DNA of 64,000 nt. It comes from Salmonella bongori NCTC 12419. GTDB lineage: Bacteria > Pseudomonadota > Gammaproteobacteria > Enterobacterales > Enterobacteriaceae. The DNA lies in the NCBI RefSeq assembly GCF_000252995.1, contig NC_015761.1:2790001-2854000 (forward strand), in the 5' to 3' direction. The notes beneath the pieces are model-generated. The model saw only the letters and a program-made list of their open reading frames with translations. It searched no databases and was not told where the DNA came from. The translations under genes and the position numbers were made by a program. Shown one piece after another: positions 54,460 to 64,000 of this stretch (position 1 is its first letter; each line of letters starts with the position of its first letter).

Positions 54460-55557
54460 TCAGCCGCTAAACACGTTACCGGCGCCCGGCGCGGTTTTTA
54501 ACACCCAGACGCGGCCATAGTGATTATACCATCCCGCGCGATGTCCAGCGTCCGGGCCAATTCCCTGGTAAATATCAAAGTGTTGGCCTTTAATCGCCCC
54601 GCCAACATCCAGTGCGACCATCAAACGTAGCTCATATTGGCCATTAAATTTACCGTTATTATCCAGCAATGGCACCTCTGCCAGCAAAGTGGTGCCAGAC
54701 GGAATAATACTGCGGTCAGAAGCGACGGAAGCACGGCCAATCAGTGGAACAGCGCTGGCACCCTTCACTGGCGCAAAAGATTGCGGTTTAAAGAACACGA
54801 ATGACGGATTTTGTTCCAGCAATTCACGGACCTCCGCCTCGCTGTGCTTTTCACCCCACTCGCGTATAGCCTGCATCGACATATCTTCTTTTTTTACTTC
54901 CCCGCGATCGATGAGTACTTTACCAATACTGCGGTAAGGCCAGCCGTTCTTGCCAGCGTAGCTAAAGAAATTCAGTGGGCTCCCGTCGCCAAAATCGATA
55001 TAGCCGCTGCCCTGGACATCCATAATAAAGTTATCCATCAACGAATTGCTGTAAGCCAGGATGTACTTATCGCTTAGCGCGCCCGCGTAAATTTGGGCGC
55101 GGGACGGTAAACGTCCACGCTTTGGCGGCATACGGTAGATAGGATATTGAAACGCCCCCTGTCGCGTATGGCGGGCCTGAACCACAGGCGTATAGTAGCC
55201 CGTGAACTGGACGTTACCGTAGTTATCGGTTCCTTCCATCTGCCAGGCATCAATGCCGAACTGGCGCATAGTGCGCGTATCGCCTCCGGAACGTAACCAG
55301 TTCTGAACGGCGTTGTAGACGTTGCTTTGATTGGTATATAAACGCGGCGATGCGGTACGGATCTGGTCGACCTGCTCGGCAAAGTCACCGGCATTAATCG
55401 GCGCGCCCACCGCGTCCGGCTGGTTTACCAGGGAGAAGGGCTGGGTAAATTTCCCGTCCTTATATTGCTGACCGCGATCGGTCGGTTTTGATGAACAGGC
55501 AGCCAGCATTGCCAGCATGACGCCTGTCGCCACATATTTTGCCCAACGTCCTTTCAT
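54460..55557 (-). CDS. mltA: Membrane-bound lytic murein transglycosylase A
   Basis: MltA is an outer-membrane lipoprotein that cleaves peptidoglycan between MurNAc and GlcNAc, forming 1,6-anhydro ends. The 365-residue precursor has a lipoprotein signal with lipobox LAAC (cysteine near 21). The catalytic domain ends with the aspartate-rich 3D-type motif VALDVGGAIKGQHFDIYQGIGPDAGHRAG. It matches the E. coli protein in length. Confidence 0.97.
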   Translation of the reverse strand: MKGRWAKYVATGVMLAMLAACSSKPTDRGQQYKDGKFTQPFSLVNQPDAVGAPINAGDFAEQVDQIRTASPRLYTNQSNVYNAVQNWLRSGGDTRTMRQFGIDAWQMEGTDNYGNVQFTGYYTPVVQARHTRQGAFQYPIYRMPPKRGRLPSRAQIYAGALSDKYILAYSNSLMDNFIMDVQGSGYIDFGDGSPLNFFSYAGKNGWPYRSIGKVLIDRGEVKKEDMSMQAIREWGEKHSEAEVRELLEQNPSFVFFKPQSFAPVKGASAVPLIGRASVASDRSIIPSGTTLLAEVPLLDNNGKFNGQYELRLMVALDVGGAIKGQHFDIYQGIGPDAGHRAGWYNHYGRVWVLKTAPGAGNVFSG

Positions 55558-55764
55558 GATGTCTCGTCTTTTGCATAATCGTAAGTGCCCGGTGAAGATA
55601 ACAAACCGTTCGGGGTAATGAAATGCGATCGCAATCTCATTATGTAAATTCGTTTAAAAACCGTGCTATCTGCGGCGTATTTACGCAATTCATCAGAAAT
55701 TAGCGATTTATATGAAAAAAGGGTTGCAACAAAAGCTCAGCGGAGTATAGTGCGCATCCACGGA

Positions 55765-55841
<77 letters not shown>

Positions 55842-55870
55842 ATTACAATGAAAATGAAAGTTTAGACGGA

Positions 55871-55947
<77 letters not shown>

Positions 55948-55954
55948 ACTTAAT

Positions 55955-55979
55955 GAACACCCTTACGGGTGTTTTTTTG
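55955..55979 (+). terminator. Rho-independent terminator after the tRNA genes
   Basis: AACACCC / GGGTGTT with a TTAC loop followed by T residues, eight bases past copy 2. Confidence 0.88.
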
Positions 55980-56058
55980 TTTCTGCCATCCAGCACTACA
56001 TCGACAGTACGGGCAGCATCCTGCTTACCCGCGTAATACACTCGCCGTCATCCCATGT

Positions 56059-57312
56059 TTAACTTCTTCTCGCCAGGGTCGCCCCATCGGCAAAATACGC
56101 TTTAATACCCGCCAGAATTGACTCTGCGACTTCCTGCTGGAACGTAGCGGTCTTCAGCTTGCGTTCTTCTTCGATATTACTGATAAATGCCGTCTCAACC
56201 AGAATAGAGGGAATATCAGGCGCTTTTAACACTGCGAACCCTGCCTGCTCTACCTTATTTTTATGCAGGTCATTAATTTTCCCCAGTTGCTTCAAAACGG
56301 CTTTACCAAATTTCAGACTATCGGCGATGGTTAGCGATTGCACCATATCGAACATGGTATGATCGACATAACGATCGCCGCTTTTGCTCACACCGCCAAT
56401 CAAGTCAGAGGCGTTCTGCGTTTGCGCCAGGTATTTCGCCGCAGTACTGGTGGCGCCCTTGGTCGATAGCGCGAATACGGATGAACCGCTGGGCTGCCGG
56501 CTGGTGAAGGCATCCGCATGAATTGAAACAAACAGGTCTGCACGTTGTTTCTGTGCTTTCGCGACGCGAACCTTGAGTGGAATGAAGATATCCTCATTGC
56601 GCGTCATATAGACCTTCATGTTCCCTTCTTTTTCAATCAGCGCGCGTAGACGGCGGGCAATTTGCAGCACTACGTCTTTTTCACGTGTTTTGTATTTACC
56701 TATCGCGCCCGGATCTTCGCCGCCATGTCCCGGATCAAGCATGATAACAATGGGGCGATCGCGTCCTGCTTTACCGGGTTGCGGCCCGCTTTGTGAAGGC
56801 GGCACCTGCTTATCCAGATCGCCCTTATTATAATCTTCCAGCAGCGCCAGCAACGGATCCTGCATATCCTGCGCATTGGCAGGATAAAGATCCATCACCA
56901 GACGTTCTTTAAAACCTGCCACCGGTGCCAGGGCAAATAGCTGCGGCTTCACGTTTTGCTTTAGCTCGAAAACCATACGCACCGTCTTAGGATCAAACTG
57001 CCCTACCCTTGCGGATTTGATATAGGGATCATCGCTGCGAATCTGCGCGCCTATGCCTTTAAGCACTGAATTCAGATTCACATCCTCAATATCCACAACC
57101 ACGCGGTCCGGGTTACTTAAGGCAAACTGTTTATATTTCAGCAGACGATTTGACTCTACCGTGACGCGGGTATAACTGGATGCAGGCCAGATACGCACCG
57201 CAACGACCTGGCTTACGGCTGCCAGCCCGACCTGGCTTACGCTCAATAGCCACATGGCGCCCGCGCCTTGTAGTAAACGGCGACGGCTGATTGCTGAATT
57301 GGCTCCCGACAT
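56059..57312 (-). CDS. amiC: N-acetylmuramoyl-L-alanine amidase AmiC
   Basis: AmiC removes stem peptides from septal peptidoglycan during daughter-cell separation; it is exported by Tat and activated by NlpD. From the ATG at 57312 the precursor has 417 residues with the twin-arginine signal SRRRLLQGAG, an AMIN domain (about 40-160) and an Amidase_3 domain with IVIMLDPGHGGEDPGA, SIHADAF and the catalytic glutamate in ILVETAFIS. An in-frame start five codons upstream is less likely, because CAGGAGAAGC precedes this ATG. Confidence 0.97.
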   Translation of the reverse strand: MSGANSAISRRRLLQGAGAMWLLSVSQVGLAAVSQVVAVRIWPASSYTRVTVESNRLLKYKQFALSNPDRVVVDIEDVNLNSVLKGIGAQIRSDDPYIKSARVGQFDPKTVRMVFELKQNVKPQLFALAPVAGFKERLVMDLYPANAQDMQDPLLALLEDYNKGDLDKQVPPSQSGPQPGKAGRDRPIVIMLDPGHGGEDPGAIGKYKTREKDVVLQIARRLRALIEKEGNMKVYMTRNEDIFIPLKVRVAKAQKQRADLFVSIHADAFTSRQPSGSSVFALSTKGATSTAAKYLAQTQNASDLIGGVSKSGDRYVDHTMFDMVQSLTIADSLKFGKAVLKQLGKINDLHKNKVEQAGFAVLKAPDIPSILVETAFISNIEEERKLKTATFQQEVAESILAGIKAYFADGATLARRS

Positions 57313-57492
57313 GCTTCTCCTGAGCAAAAACTAAATAGAGGTCATACAATGTTCATCCAAATTGACCAGAAACTTTAACGAATGACGCATAATCTGTCAT
57401 CAATAAAAGGGTAAACATTCTTTTTATATTCACGGCATTACTAAGGAAAGCGATCGGGCCGCATAAAATTTACGCTTGCACACAGCGCCAAA

Positions 57493-57531
57493 ACAGAATA
57501 AAAATACACTTATTACGAATAATAATTCAAG
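57493..57531 (+). promoter_or_regulatory. Two ARG boxes upstream of argA
   Basis: ACAGAATAAAAATACACT (57493-57510) and TACGAATAATAATTCAAG (57514-57531) are two 18-bp ARG boxes separated by three bases, the arrangement bound by ArgR hexamers. Box 1 is as I remember the E. coli argA operator. They lie 14-52 bases before the argA start, so ArgR would block transcription when arginine is plentiful. Confidence 0.85.
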
Positions 57532-57544
57532 TACAGGGCATACC

Positions 57545-58876
57545 ATGATGAAGGAACGTAGAACCGAACTGGTAGAAGGTTTTCGCCATTCAGTTCCCTA
57601 TATTAATACCCATCGTGGAAAAACCTTTGTCATAATGCTTGGCGGCGAAGCCATTGAGCACGACAATTTTTCCAGTATTGTCAACGATATCGGGCTATTG
57701 CATAGCCTCGGTATTCGCCTTGTCGTGGTCTATGGCGCGCGACCGCAAATCGACGCCAATCTGGCCGCGCATCATCATGCACCGATTTACCACAAAAACA
57801 CGCGGGTGACAGATGCCAAAGCACTGGAACTGGTAAAACAGGCCGCTGGTTTACTGCAGCTTGATATTACCGCGCGCCTGTCGATGAGTCTGAACAATAC
57901 GCCGTTACAGGGCGCGCATATTAACGTCGTCAGTGGCAACTTCATCATTGCACAACCGTTGGGCATTGATGACGGTGTAGATTACTGCCATAGCGGCCGT
58001 ATCCGTCGAATTGATGAAGATGCCATTAACCGCCAGTTAGATAACGGCGCGATTGTTCTGATGGGCCCCGTCGCTGTGTCAGTGACTGGCGAAAGTTTTA
58101 ATCTGACTTCAGAAGAGATTGCCACTCAACTTGCCGTTAAACTGAAAGCGGAAAAAATGATCGGTTTCTGCTCTTCTCAGGGTGTGACCAATAGCGAGGG
58201 GGGCGTAATTTCTGAACTCTTTCCGAATGAGGCGCAGTCGCGGGTTGAAGCACTGGAAGCGCAGGGAGATTACAACTCCGGGACCGTACGTTTTTTGCGC
58301 GGCGCGGTAAAAGCCTGTCGTAGCGGCGTACGCCGTTGCCATCTGATTAGCTATCAGGAAGATGGCGCACTATTGCAGGAATTGTTCTCACGTGACGGTA
58401 TCGGCACGCAGATCGTCATGGAGAGCGCCGAACAGATCCGTCGCGCCACGATCAACGATATTGGCGGTATTCTGGAGCTTATCCGACCGCTGGAACAACA
58501 GGGCATTCTGGTGCGTCGCTCCCGCGAACAACTGGAGATGGAAATTGATAAATTTACTATTATTCAACGCGATAATATGACTATCGCCTGCGCGGCGCTG
58601 TATCCTTTTACGCAAGAGAAGATAGGTGAAATGGCCTGTGTAGCGGTACATCCTGATTATCGCAGTTCAGCGCGAGGAGAAGTGCTTCTTGAGCGGATTG
58701 CCGCCCAGGCACGGCAAATGGGCCTGAGCAAATTGTTTGTGCTGACGACACGCAGTATCCACTGGTTCCAGGAGCGTGGTTTCACACCTGTCGATATTGA
58801 GTTACTGCCTGAGAGCAAGAAAAAAATGTATAACTATCAGCGACGTTCAAAGGTACTGATGGCAGATTTAGGATAG
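57545..58876 (+). CDS. argA: N-acetylglutamate synthase (amino-acid acetyltransferase)
   Basis: ArgA acetylates glutamate, the first step of arginine synthesis, and is feedback-inhibited by arginine. From the ATG at 57545 (MMKERRTELVEGFRHS) it has 443 residues, the E. coli length; the next ATG is one codon on. The N-terminal amino-acid kinase-like domain (VIMLGGEAIEH at about 29-39) binds arginine. The C-terminal GNAT domain (GEMACVAVHPDYRSSARGEVLL) does the acetylation. A longer frame from 57476 would read through both ARG boxes and is not used. Confidence 0.97.
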   Translation: MMKERRTELVEGFRHSVPYINTHRGKTFVIMLGGEAIEHDNFSSIVNDIGLLHSLGIRLVVVYGARPQIDANLAAHHHAPIYHKNTRVTDAKALELVKQAAGLLQLDITARLSMSLNNTPLQGAHINVVSGNFIIAQPLGIDDGVDYCHSGRIRRIDEDAINRQLDNGAIVLMGPVAVSVTGESFNLTSEEIATQLAVKLKAEKMIGFCSSQGVTNSEGGVISELFPNEAQSRVEALEAQGDYNSGTVRFLRGAVKACRSGVRRCHLISYQEDGALLQELFSRDGIGTQIVMESAEQIRRATINDIGGILELIRPLEQQGILVRRSREQLEMEIDKFTIIQRDNMTIACAALYPFTQEKIGEMACVAVHPDYRSSARGEVLLERIAAQARQMGLSKLFVLTTRSIHWFQERGFTPVDIELLPESKKKMYNYQRRSKVLMADLG

Positions 58877-58879
58877 CAG

Positions 58880-58972
58880 GCGGTGTCTGATGGCGCTACG
58901 TTTATCCGATCTACAATCGAAAACGTAGTTTGTCGGCCGGATAAGACGCCATGCGTCGCTATCCGGCAAGAA
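58880..58972. repeat. REP elements between argA and recD
   Basis: TCTGATGGCGCTACGTTTATCCGA and GGCCGGATAAGACGCCATGCG..GCTATCCGGC are REP-like hairpin units between the convergent genes. Confidence 0.82.
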
Positions 58973-58978
58973 TTCGTC

Positions 58979-60814
58979 TTATTCGATGCGACTGACTTCG
59001 TCGAATAAGGCCGATAATCCGCTGCGCCGTTCCGTGCGCGTCACAATCGCGCCTGCCAGTACCCTTTCCTCAGCGTACAGTGATAACCGTCGCCGCGCGC
59101 GCGTAACGGCGGTATACACTAATTCTCGCGTAACTACCGGTGAACGCTGGCTGGGTAGAATCAGCGCGGCGTGCTCAAATTCCGACCCCTGTGATTTATG
59201 TACCGTCATCGCCCAGGTGGTTTCGTGCTCCGGCAAGCGGCTGGGCTGAACGGACTTGATCGTGCCGTCCGGCATCGCAAACCAAACGCGCAGCCCCTGT
59301 CCGCGATCGAGCGCAATGCCAATATCGCCGTTAAATAACCCCAACGCGCTATCATTGCGCGCAATCATCACTGGCCGCCCCTCATACCAGCGGGAATGAG
59401 GATGCCGTTGAATTTTACGCTGCTGGACCATTGCCTGCTCAATACGGTCATTCAACCCACTTACACCAAACGGGCCTTCGCGCAACGCGCAAAGCAGTTG
59501 ATAATCACTGAATGCCTGAAGGAGCGCCTCTGGCGCCGCTTTCTCATGCAGCAACCGCAAGTAGCGACCATACCCCGCCAGCGCTTCATCCAGCATCCCT
59601 GCATAATCGTCGCTACTTTGCAATGTGCGCTTTTCAATATCGCTAAACCCCTGCTGAAAAATAGCCTGGATTGCCGATCTGTCACCGCAGTTAATGGCCG
59701 CAGCCAATTTCCCGATACCGGAATCGCTGCCAAAACGGTAGCTCTTTTGCAGTAAACAGAGGCTATCGCGCAAAGACGCGGCTTGTGTCCCGGTACCGGC
59801 CGGAATTGTACTTCCCGTCAGGCGGCTCAATTGCCGGGCACGCTCCGCCGTGAAACCAGCATTAACATAGGCGCAAATATCGCCCAATACTGCGCCCGCC
59901 TCAACGGATGCCAACTGATCGCGATCGCCAAGGAAAATAACCCGACCATGTGGCGGCAGCGCGTCAATCAAACGCGACATCATCGGTAAATCAATCATTG
60001 ACGCTTCATCGACCACCAGCACATCCAGATGCAATGGATTACCCGCGTGGTGTCGTAATCGCTGGCTGCCGGGCTGTGCGCCTAATAGGCGGTGCAGCGT
60101 ACTGGCGTCCTCCGGTATCCGTTTTTTCTGCGCATCGGTCAGCGGAAGCTGGCGCAACGCCGCGCCAAGCGACTCCGTCAGGCGTGCGGCCGCCTTTCCC
60201 GTCGGCGCCGCCAGCCGGATACGGCAACGTTCGCCATCCGCCATTTGAATTAATGCCGCCAGCAGCTTCGCGACGGTCGTGGTTTTACCGGTGCCAGGGC
60301 CGCCGGAAATCACAGAAATACGGCGAGTGAGTGCCACGGCGGCGGCCACTTTTTGCCAGTTTACCTCATCCGTCGGCGGGAAAAGTATATCCAGAATACG
60401 AGCAAGTTGCGCTTCGTCAACCTCGACGTCCTGGTTAACCTCGTTAAAAAAGCGCGCGACCGTACGCTCATTGCACCACATGCGATTCAAATAGAGACGA
60501 TCCCCGCACAGAATTAACGGCGCGGGGCTATCGCCACCGCTAACCGCCGCAGACGCCAGCAAACGTTTTTTCCAGTCGATTGGCGTATCCGTTTCGCTTA
60601 TCCACGAAACCAGTAAAGGATGCGCCTCCCCCGTTAACGTCAGACGCGACAGCGGCAGACAGACGTGGCCGTCTCCTGCATCACGGCTTAGCAACGCTGC
60701 CGCCAGCGTCACGGCGGGATCATCATAACCGGCGACGGTCAAAGCAAACTGGGCATCAATGGGCCGTAATAATTTTTGTCTGACGGCTTCCAGTAACCGC
60801 TCCTGGATTGTCAT
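58979..60814 (-). CDS. recD: Exodeoxyribonuclease V alpha subunit RecD
   Basis: RecD is the 5'-3' helicase motor of RecBCD, which repairs double-strand breaks and degrades linear foreign DNA. The 611-residue protein has Walker A SGGPGTGKTTTVAKLL (about 170-185), the DEAS motif VVDEASMIDLPMM, FLGDRDQLASVEAGAV and motif VI TVHKSQGSEFEHA. The start overlaps the recB stop codon by four bases (ATGA). E. coli RecD is 608 residues. Besides CRISPR-Cas, it is the window's other anti-phage nuclease, and in E. coli RecBCD products feed spacer acquisition. Confidence 0.98.
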   Translation of the reverse strand: MTIQERLLEAVRQKLLRPIDAQFALTVAGYDDPAVTLAAALLSRDAGDGHVCLPLSRLTLTGEAHPLLVSWISETDTPIDWKKRLLASAAVSGGDSPAPLILCGDRLYLNRMWCNERTVARFFNEVNQDVEVDEAQLARILDILFPPTDEVNWQKVAAAVALTRRISVISGGPGTGKTTTVAKLLAALIQMADGERCRIRLAAPTGKAAARLTESLGAALRQLPLTDAQKKRIPEDASTLHRLLGAQPGSQRLRHHAGNPLHLDVLVVDEASMIDLPMMSRLIDALPPHGRVIFLGDRDQLASVEAGAVLGDICAYVNAGFTAERARQLSRLTGSTIPAGTGTQAASLRDSLCLLQKSYRFGSDSGIGKLAAAINCGDRSAIQAIFQQGFSDIEKRTLQSSDDYAGMLDEALAGYGRYLRLLHEKAAPEALLQAFSDYQLLCALREGPFGVSGLNDRIEQAMVQQRKIQRHPHSRWYEGRPVMIARNDSALGLFNGDIGIALDRGQGLRVWFAMPDGTIKSVQPSRLPEHETTWAMTVHKSQGSEFEHAALILPSQRSPVVTRELVYTAVTRARRRLSLYAEERVLAGAIVTRTERRSGLSALFDEVSRIE

Positions 60815-63800
60815 TGCGCCTCCTCACTCATTTCACCTGCAAACATCTCATCCAGTTGATTAATCAACGCTACCGCTGGGCGAGTGGTAAAAATGCCCTG
60901 CTGCGGACGCTCGCTATCCACCCCGCGCAAGAAAAGATAGATAACACCGCCAAAATGGCGCTCATAGTCGTAATTTGCCATACGATGACGCAGATAACGG
61001 TGCAGGGCCAGCGTATAGAGCTGATACTGCAAATCATAGCGATGCGCCTGCATCGCTGCGGCCATCGCCGTTTGGGTATAAGCGGCGCTATCCTCACCCA
61101 GCCAGTTAGATTTATAGTCGAGCAGGTAATAACGTCCTTCATAACGAAACACCAGGTCGATAAAGCCTTTTAACATGCCGCGAACCTGGGTGAAATCCAG
61201 CGGAGGACAGCCAGCTGAAAGCGCGTCGTACCGACGAATCAACGCATCCAACTCTCTGGCGGTCAGCGGCTGGACGATCGGCAGATAAAACTCCATTTCT
61301 ACCTGCTTTTCGCGCGCGGTAAGCAGACTCAGTCTGACGCCCGTCTCGTTAAGGGGCACGTGTAACACTGTGTCCAGCCATTGCGTAAGCACGGGTTCCC
61401 ATTGCGTCTCAAAGCCGTTCAGTTCAAGTTTTTCCTGCACCCATTGAGGGTCTATGGGCTGCGTAAAATCAAGCTCTTCAAACAGACTGTGCAAAAATGT
61501 TCCCGGCGAAGCCCCGCGAGGAAAGTGATGCGGCGTCATGGCTGGAGCTTCCGTCACCTCGCCGACGCCTGCGGCGTCAATATCGAGGCGAGGAATAAGG
61601 TCTTGTGCCACGCTATGTCCCCGTTGTTGCAAACCAGAATAACTGGTGACGCGCCAGCTATCATACGGCAGACGTTGTAGCGTTCTGGCACTAAGTTCCG
61701 TGAGTGATGCCGCGGCAGTTTGCCAGCGCTCATTGTCTGTATTGCCTGGCGTTCGACACACAATATCTTCATCACATAGCGCCTCAATACAAGTGCGGAG
61801 GCCTGCGGCATCCAGTGGTTCACCTTTTTGCAGAAGTCGACCTAACGCGCTTTTGTGGACATCTGTCTCGCCTTTTTTATCACTACGACGCCGTACCAAC
61901 GGTGCGACGCCGAGGCTACAGTGCCACACTGCACGGGTCAGGGCGACATACAGTAAGCGCAGATCTTCTGCCAGGCGTTCGGCTTCTGCCAATTCTATGC
62001 TTTCTTCAGCGTGACTGAGATCCAGTACGGCTTCGTAAGAGTGCCTGTCGTGATAAAAGGCCTGATCCTGCACACGAAAATGCGTGATAAAAGGTAGCCA
62101 GACCAGCGGATATTCCAGACCTTTCGATTTATGAATGGTAACGATTTGCACCAGATGCTTGTCGCTTTCCAGGCGCAGCTGCTGGCTTGAAGCATTGCTA
62201 TCGGGTTCAAGAATATGTTGCGCCAGCCAGCGCACCAGTGCATGTTCGCTTTCCAGTTGCGAACCGGCTTCCTGCAACAGTTCACTGATATGCAGAATAT
62301 CCGTCAACCGACGCTCGCCTCCCGCCGTCGCCAGCAGATTTTCAGCAATATTGCGCGCCGACATTAGCGCGCGCAGCATAGGCATCACACCGCGTTTATG
62401 CCAGATCTGCCGGTAGCCATCAAACTCTTCGACGACGGCATCCCATGCATTTTCATCATTATTAAGCGTTTCAATATCCAGAGCGGTTAGCCCCATCATC
62501 GATGTCGCCAGAGCGCTACGCAGCGTATTCTCGCGTTCAGGCGCCATCACTGCCTGTAATACCCATAGCATTTCCTGAGCTTCAAGCGTTTCGAACACAC
62601 TGTCGCGGTTAGAAAGATAGACGGAGGGGATAGCCAGTAATGTCAGCGCATCCCGTATCAGAGCGGCTTCCCGTCTGCTGCGCACCAGTACGCTGATATC
62701 CGAGGCGCGAACAGGCTGCGATGAATCGCCCTTCATCAGCAGCGCGTCGCCCGTTTGTCCGGCGCGCAACCAGTCGCGAATCTGCGTGGCGCATACCTGC
62801 GCCATATAGCTTTGGTAGTCGCCCGAACCACAGCTTTCCCCCTCCATCAGCCACAGGGTCATTGCAGGCTGAAGAGCGCCATCCACCTTAAATTGCAGCG
62901 ACTGGTTTCCTGGCGCAAACTTTACCGGATTGAAGGGAATGTCGCGAAACATAAAGGCGTCGTCCATTTGACTGAACAGCTTGTTAACGCTATTCACCAT
63001 TCCCGGCGCGGAGCGCCAGTTCGTGTCGAGCGTATAGTGCGCGCTCACTTCGCTACGGGCCTTCATGTAGGTAAAGATATCCGCGCCGCGAAACGCGTAA
63101 ATCGCTTGTTTAGGATCGCCGATAAGTAATAGTGCCGTATCGGGCTGATGGTGCCAGACGCGGCGAAAAATACGATATTGTTGTGGATCGGTATCCTGAA
63201 ATTCGTCGATCATCGCCACCGGGAAACGGGCACGAATCGCCGCTGCCAGCGCTTCGCCGCTTTCACTACGCAGCGCCGCATCTAAACGGCTGAGCATATC
63301 GTCAAATCCCAACTCGCCGCGCCGCCGTTTTTCCTGAGCCACCGTTTCCCGGATTTCCGAGAGCGCTCTGGTAAGGACCAGATCTTTGATCGATAGTGGT
63401 TCGCCCAGCAGGTTATCAATCGCGACAAACAAGGGGTGCCGGGGCGTCACGCCACCCGCTTTGGTACGCTCAGCTAAAAAACGCTGTGAAAATTTTCCCA
63501 ACGCTTCAGGTAATTGATAGTTTTTTGTCTCTTCTTGCGACCACGTGGTAATTTTTTCGATCCATTTAGCCTGATTACCACGGTTGAATTTTCTGCGATC
63601 GATCCCGGATGATTCGAGCAGTGCTTCCAGCTCACTAACTGCCTCACGCCACTGTTGCTTTACCTGGTTGATGCGCGCCAGGATCTGCTCATGACGCGAT
63701 GCCAGCGTCTCCTCCTGCGATGGCGGCGCTTTAATAACCGGTGCTTCGCCCTGCAGATAGCGATCAATCTCTTTTAATAGCGCGTTCGGCCCTTTCCACG

Positions 63801-64000
63801 CGTCAAAAACCACCTGCGCAATGTCACGTGGCAACGGATAACAATGACGACGCCAGAAATCAGCGCAGGCCTGATAGCGCAACAGAGATTCGTCTTCAAT
63901 AAGCTGTTGCTCAAACAACATGCCGGATTCAAAGGCGTTCAGGCTGAGCATACGTTGGCAAAAGCCGTGGATGGTAAAGACCGCCGCTTCGTCCATTTGT
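60811..64000 (-). CDS. recB: Exodeoxyribonuclease V beta subunit RecB (partial, N-terminus missing)
   Basis: RecB is the 3'-5' helicase and the only nuclease of RecBCD. About 1,060 codons are present; the roughly 120 N-terminal residues with the Walker A motif lie beyond the right edge. Visible are MIDEFQDTDPQQYRIFRR (Walker B), IGDPKQAIYAFRGADIFTY, IVTIHKSKGLEYPLVWLP and, in the C-terminal nuclease domain, the catalytic LLDYKSNWLG with its D-x-K. No breaks are seen. Confidence 0.98.
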   Translation of the reverse strand, partial: QMDEAAVFTIHGFCQRMLSLNAFESGMLFEQQLIEDESLLRYQACADFWRRHCYPLPRDIAQVVFDAWKGPNALLKEIDRYLQGEAPVIKAPPSQEETLASRHEQILARINQVKQQWREAVSELEALLESSGIDRRKFNRGNQAKWIEKITTWSQEETKNYQLPEALGKFSQRFLAERTKAGGVTPRHPLFVAIDNLLGEPLSIKDLVLTRALSEIRETVAQEKRRRGELGFDDMLSRLDAALRSESGEALAAAIRARFPVAMIDEFQDTDPQQYRIFRRVWHHQPDTALLLIGDPKQAIYAFRGADIFTYMKARSEVSAHYTLDTNWRSAPGMVNSVNKLFSQMDDAFMFRDIPFNPVKFAPGNQSLQFKVDGALQPAMTLWLMEGESCGSGDYQSYMAQVCATQIRDWLRAGQTGDALLMKGDSSQPVRASDISVLVRSRREAALIRDALTLLAIPSVYLSNRDSVFETLEAQEMLWVLQAVMAPERENTLRSALATSMMGLTALDIETLNNDENAWDAVVEEFDGYRQIWHKRGVMPMLRALMSARNIAENLLATAGGERRLTDILHISELLQEAGSQLESEHALVRWLAQHILEPDSNASSQQLRLESDKHLVQIVTIHKSKGLEYPLVWLPFITHFRVQDQAFYHDRHSYEAVLDLSHAEESIELAEAERLAEDLRLLYVALTRAVWHCSLGVAPLVRRRSDKKGETDVHKSALGRLLQKGEPLDAAGLRTCIEALCDEDIVCRTPGNTDNERWQTAAASLTELSARTLQRLPYDSWRVTSYSGLQQRGHSVAQDLIPRLDIDAAGVGEVTEAPAMTPHHFPRGASPGTFLHSLFEELDFTQPIDPQWVQEKLELNGFETQWEPVLTQWLDTVLHVPLNETGVRLSLLTAREKQVEMEFYLPIVQPLTARELDALIRRYDALSAGCPPLDFTQVRGMLKGFIDLVFRYEGRYYLLDYKSNWLGEDSAAYTQTAMAAAMQAHRYDLQYQLYTLALHRYLRHRMANYDYERHFGGVIYLFLRGVDSERPQQGIFTTRPAVALINQLDEMFAGEMSEEAQ

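Noticed and set aside
60811..64000. recB read as complete from an internal ATG at 63996
   Set aside because: The frame is open to the window edge and the N-terminal helicase motif is absent, so the gene is truncated by the window.

Overview
The window is chromosomal DNA of a Salmonella. The backbone order is the enterobacterial cysD - iap - CRISPR/cas - cysHIJ - queD - CRISPR - queE - eno - pyrG - mazG - relA - rlmD - barA - gud cluster - truC - csrB - syd - queF - ppnN - sdaCB - xni - rlmM - gcvA/gcvB - csdAE - tcdA - mltA - tRNA-fMet - amiC - argA - recD - recB. Proteins match their E. coli K-12 counterparts closely in length. The genus is fixed by a sopD effector gene between cas3 and cysH and by the Salmonella-type 29-bp CRISPR repeat. 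SopD differs at many positions from the S. Typhimurium protein as I remember it, so a lineage outside subspecies I (another subspecies, or S. bongori) is possible. That cannot be settled from the sequence alone.

Region 1 (1-12990) holds the start of cysD, iap, and a complete type I-E CRISPR-Cas system: a 20-spacer array, its leader, then cas2, cas1, cas6e, cas5e, cas7e, cse2, cse1 and cas3, all read leftward toward the array. An AT-rich divergent promoter region separates cas3 from sopD. Region 2 (13020-20330) holds the sulfite/PAPS reductase operon cysJIH, queD, a frameshifted metallo-beta-lactamase-fold gene, and a second array of 17 spacers with its own leader but no cas genes. Both arrays read in the same direction and share a conserved leader motif, so the single cas set probably serves both.

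Region 3 (20330-37470) holds queE, eno, pyrG, mazG, relA and rlmD, then barA broken by one inserted base, then glycerate kinase and the D-glucarate genes gudP-gudX-gudD. Region 4 (37800-48900) holds yqcA, truC, yqcC, the small RNA csrB with its upstream response-regulator palindrome, syd, queF, ppnN, the serine uptake/deamination pair sdaC-sdaB, xni, rlmM and ygdD. Region 5 (48900-64000) holds gcvA with the divergent small RNA gcvB, ygdI, csdA-csdE, an AT-rich RarD-like permease gene, tcdA, mltA, two initiator tRNA genes, amiC, argA behind two ARG boxes, recD, and recB, which runs off the right edge.

Most of the window is conserved housekeeping DNA. The points worth following are: (a) the single-base insertion in barA while all phosphorelay residues and its downstream target csrB are intact; (b) the broken MBL-fold gene beside array 2; (c) the divergent sopD beside cas3; (d) one CRISPR repeat whose PAM-derived end base is changed; (e) the RarD-like gene inserted between csdE and tcdA. 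I found no wholly new system. The CRISPR spacers are the main unread information.
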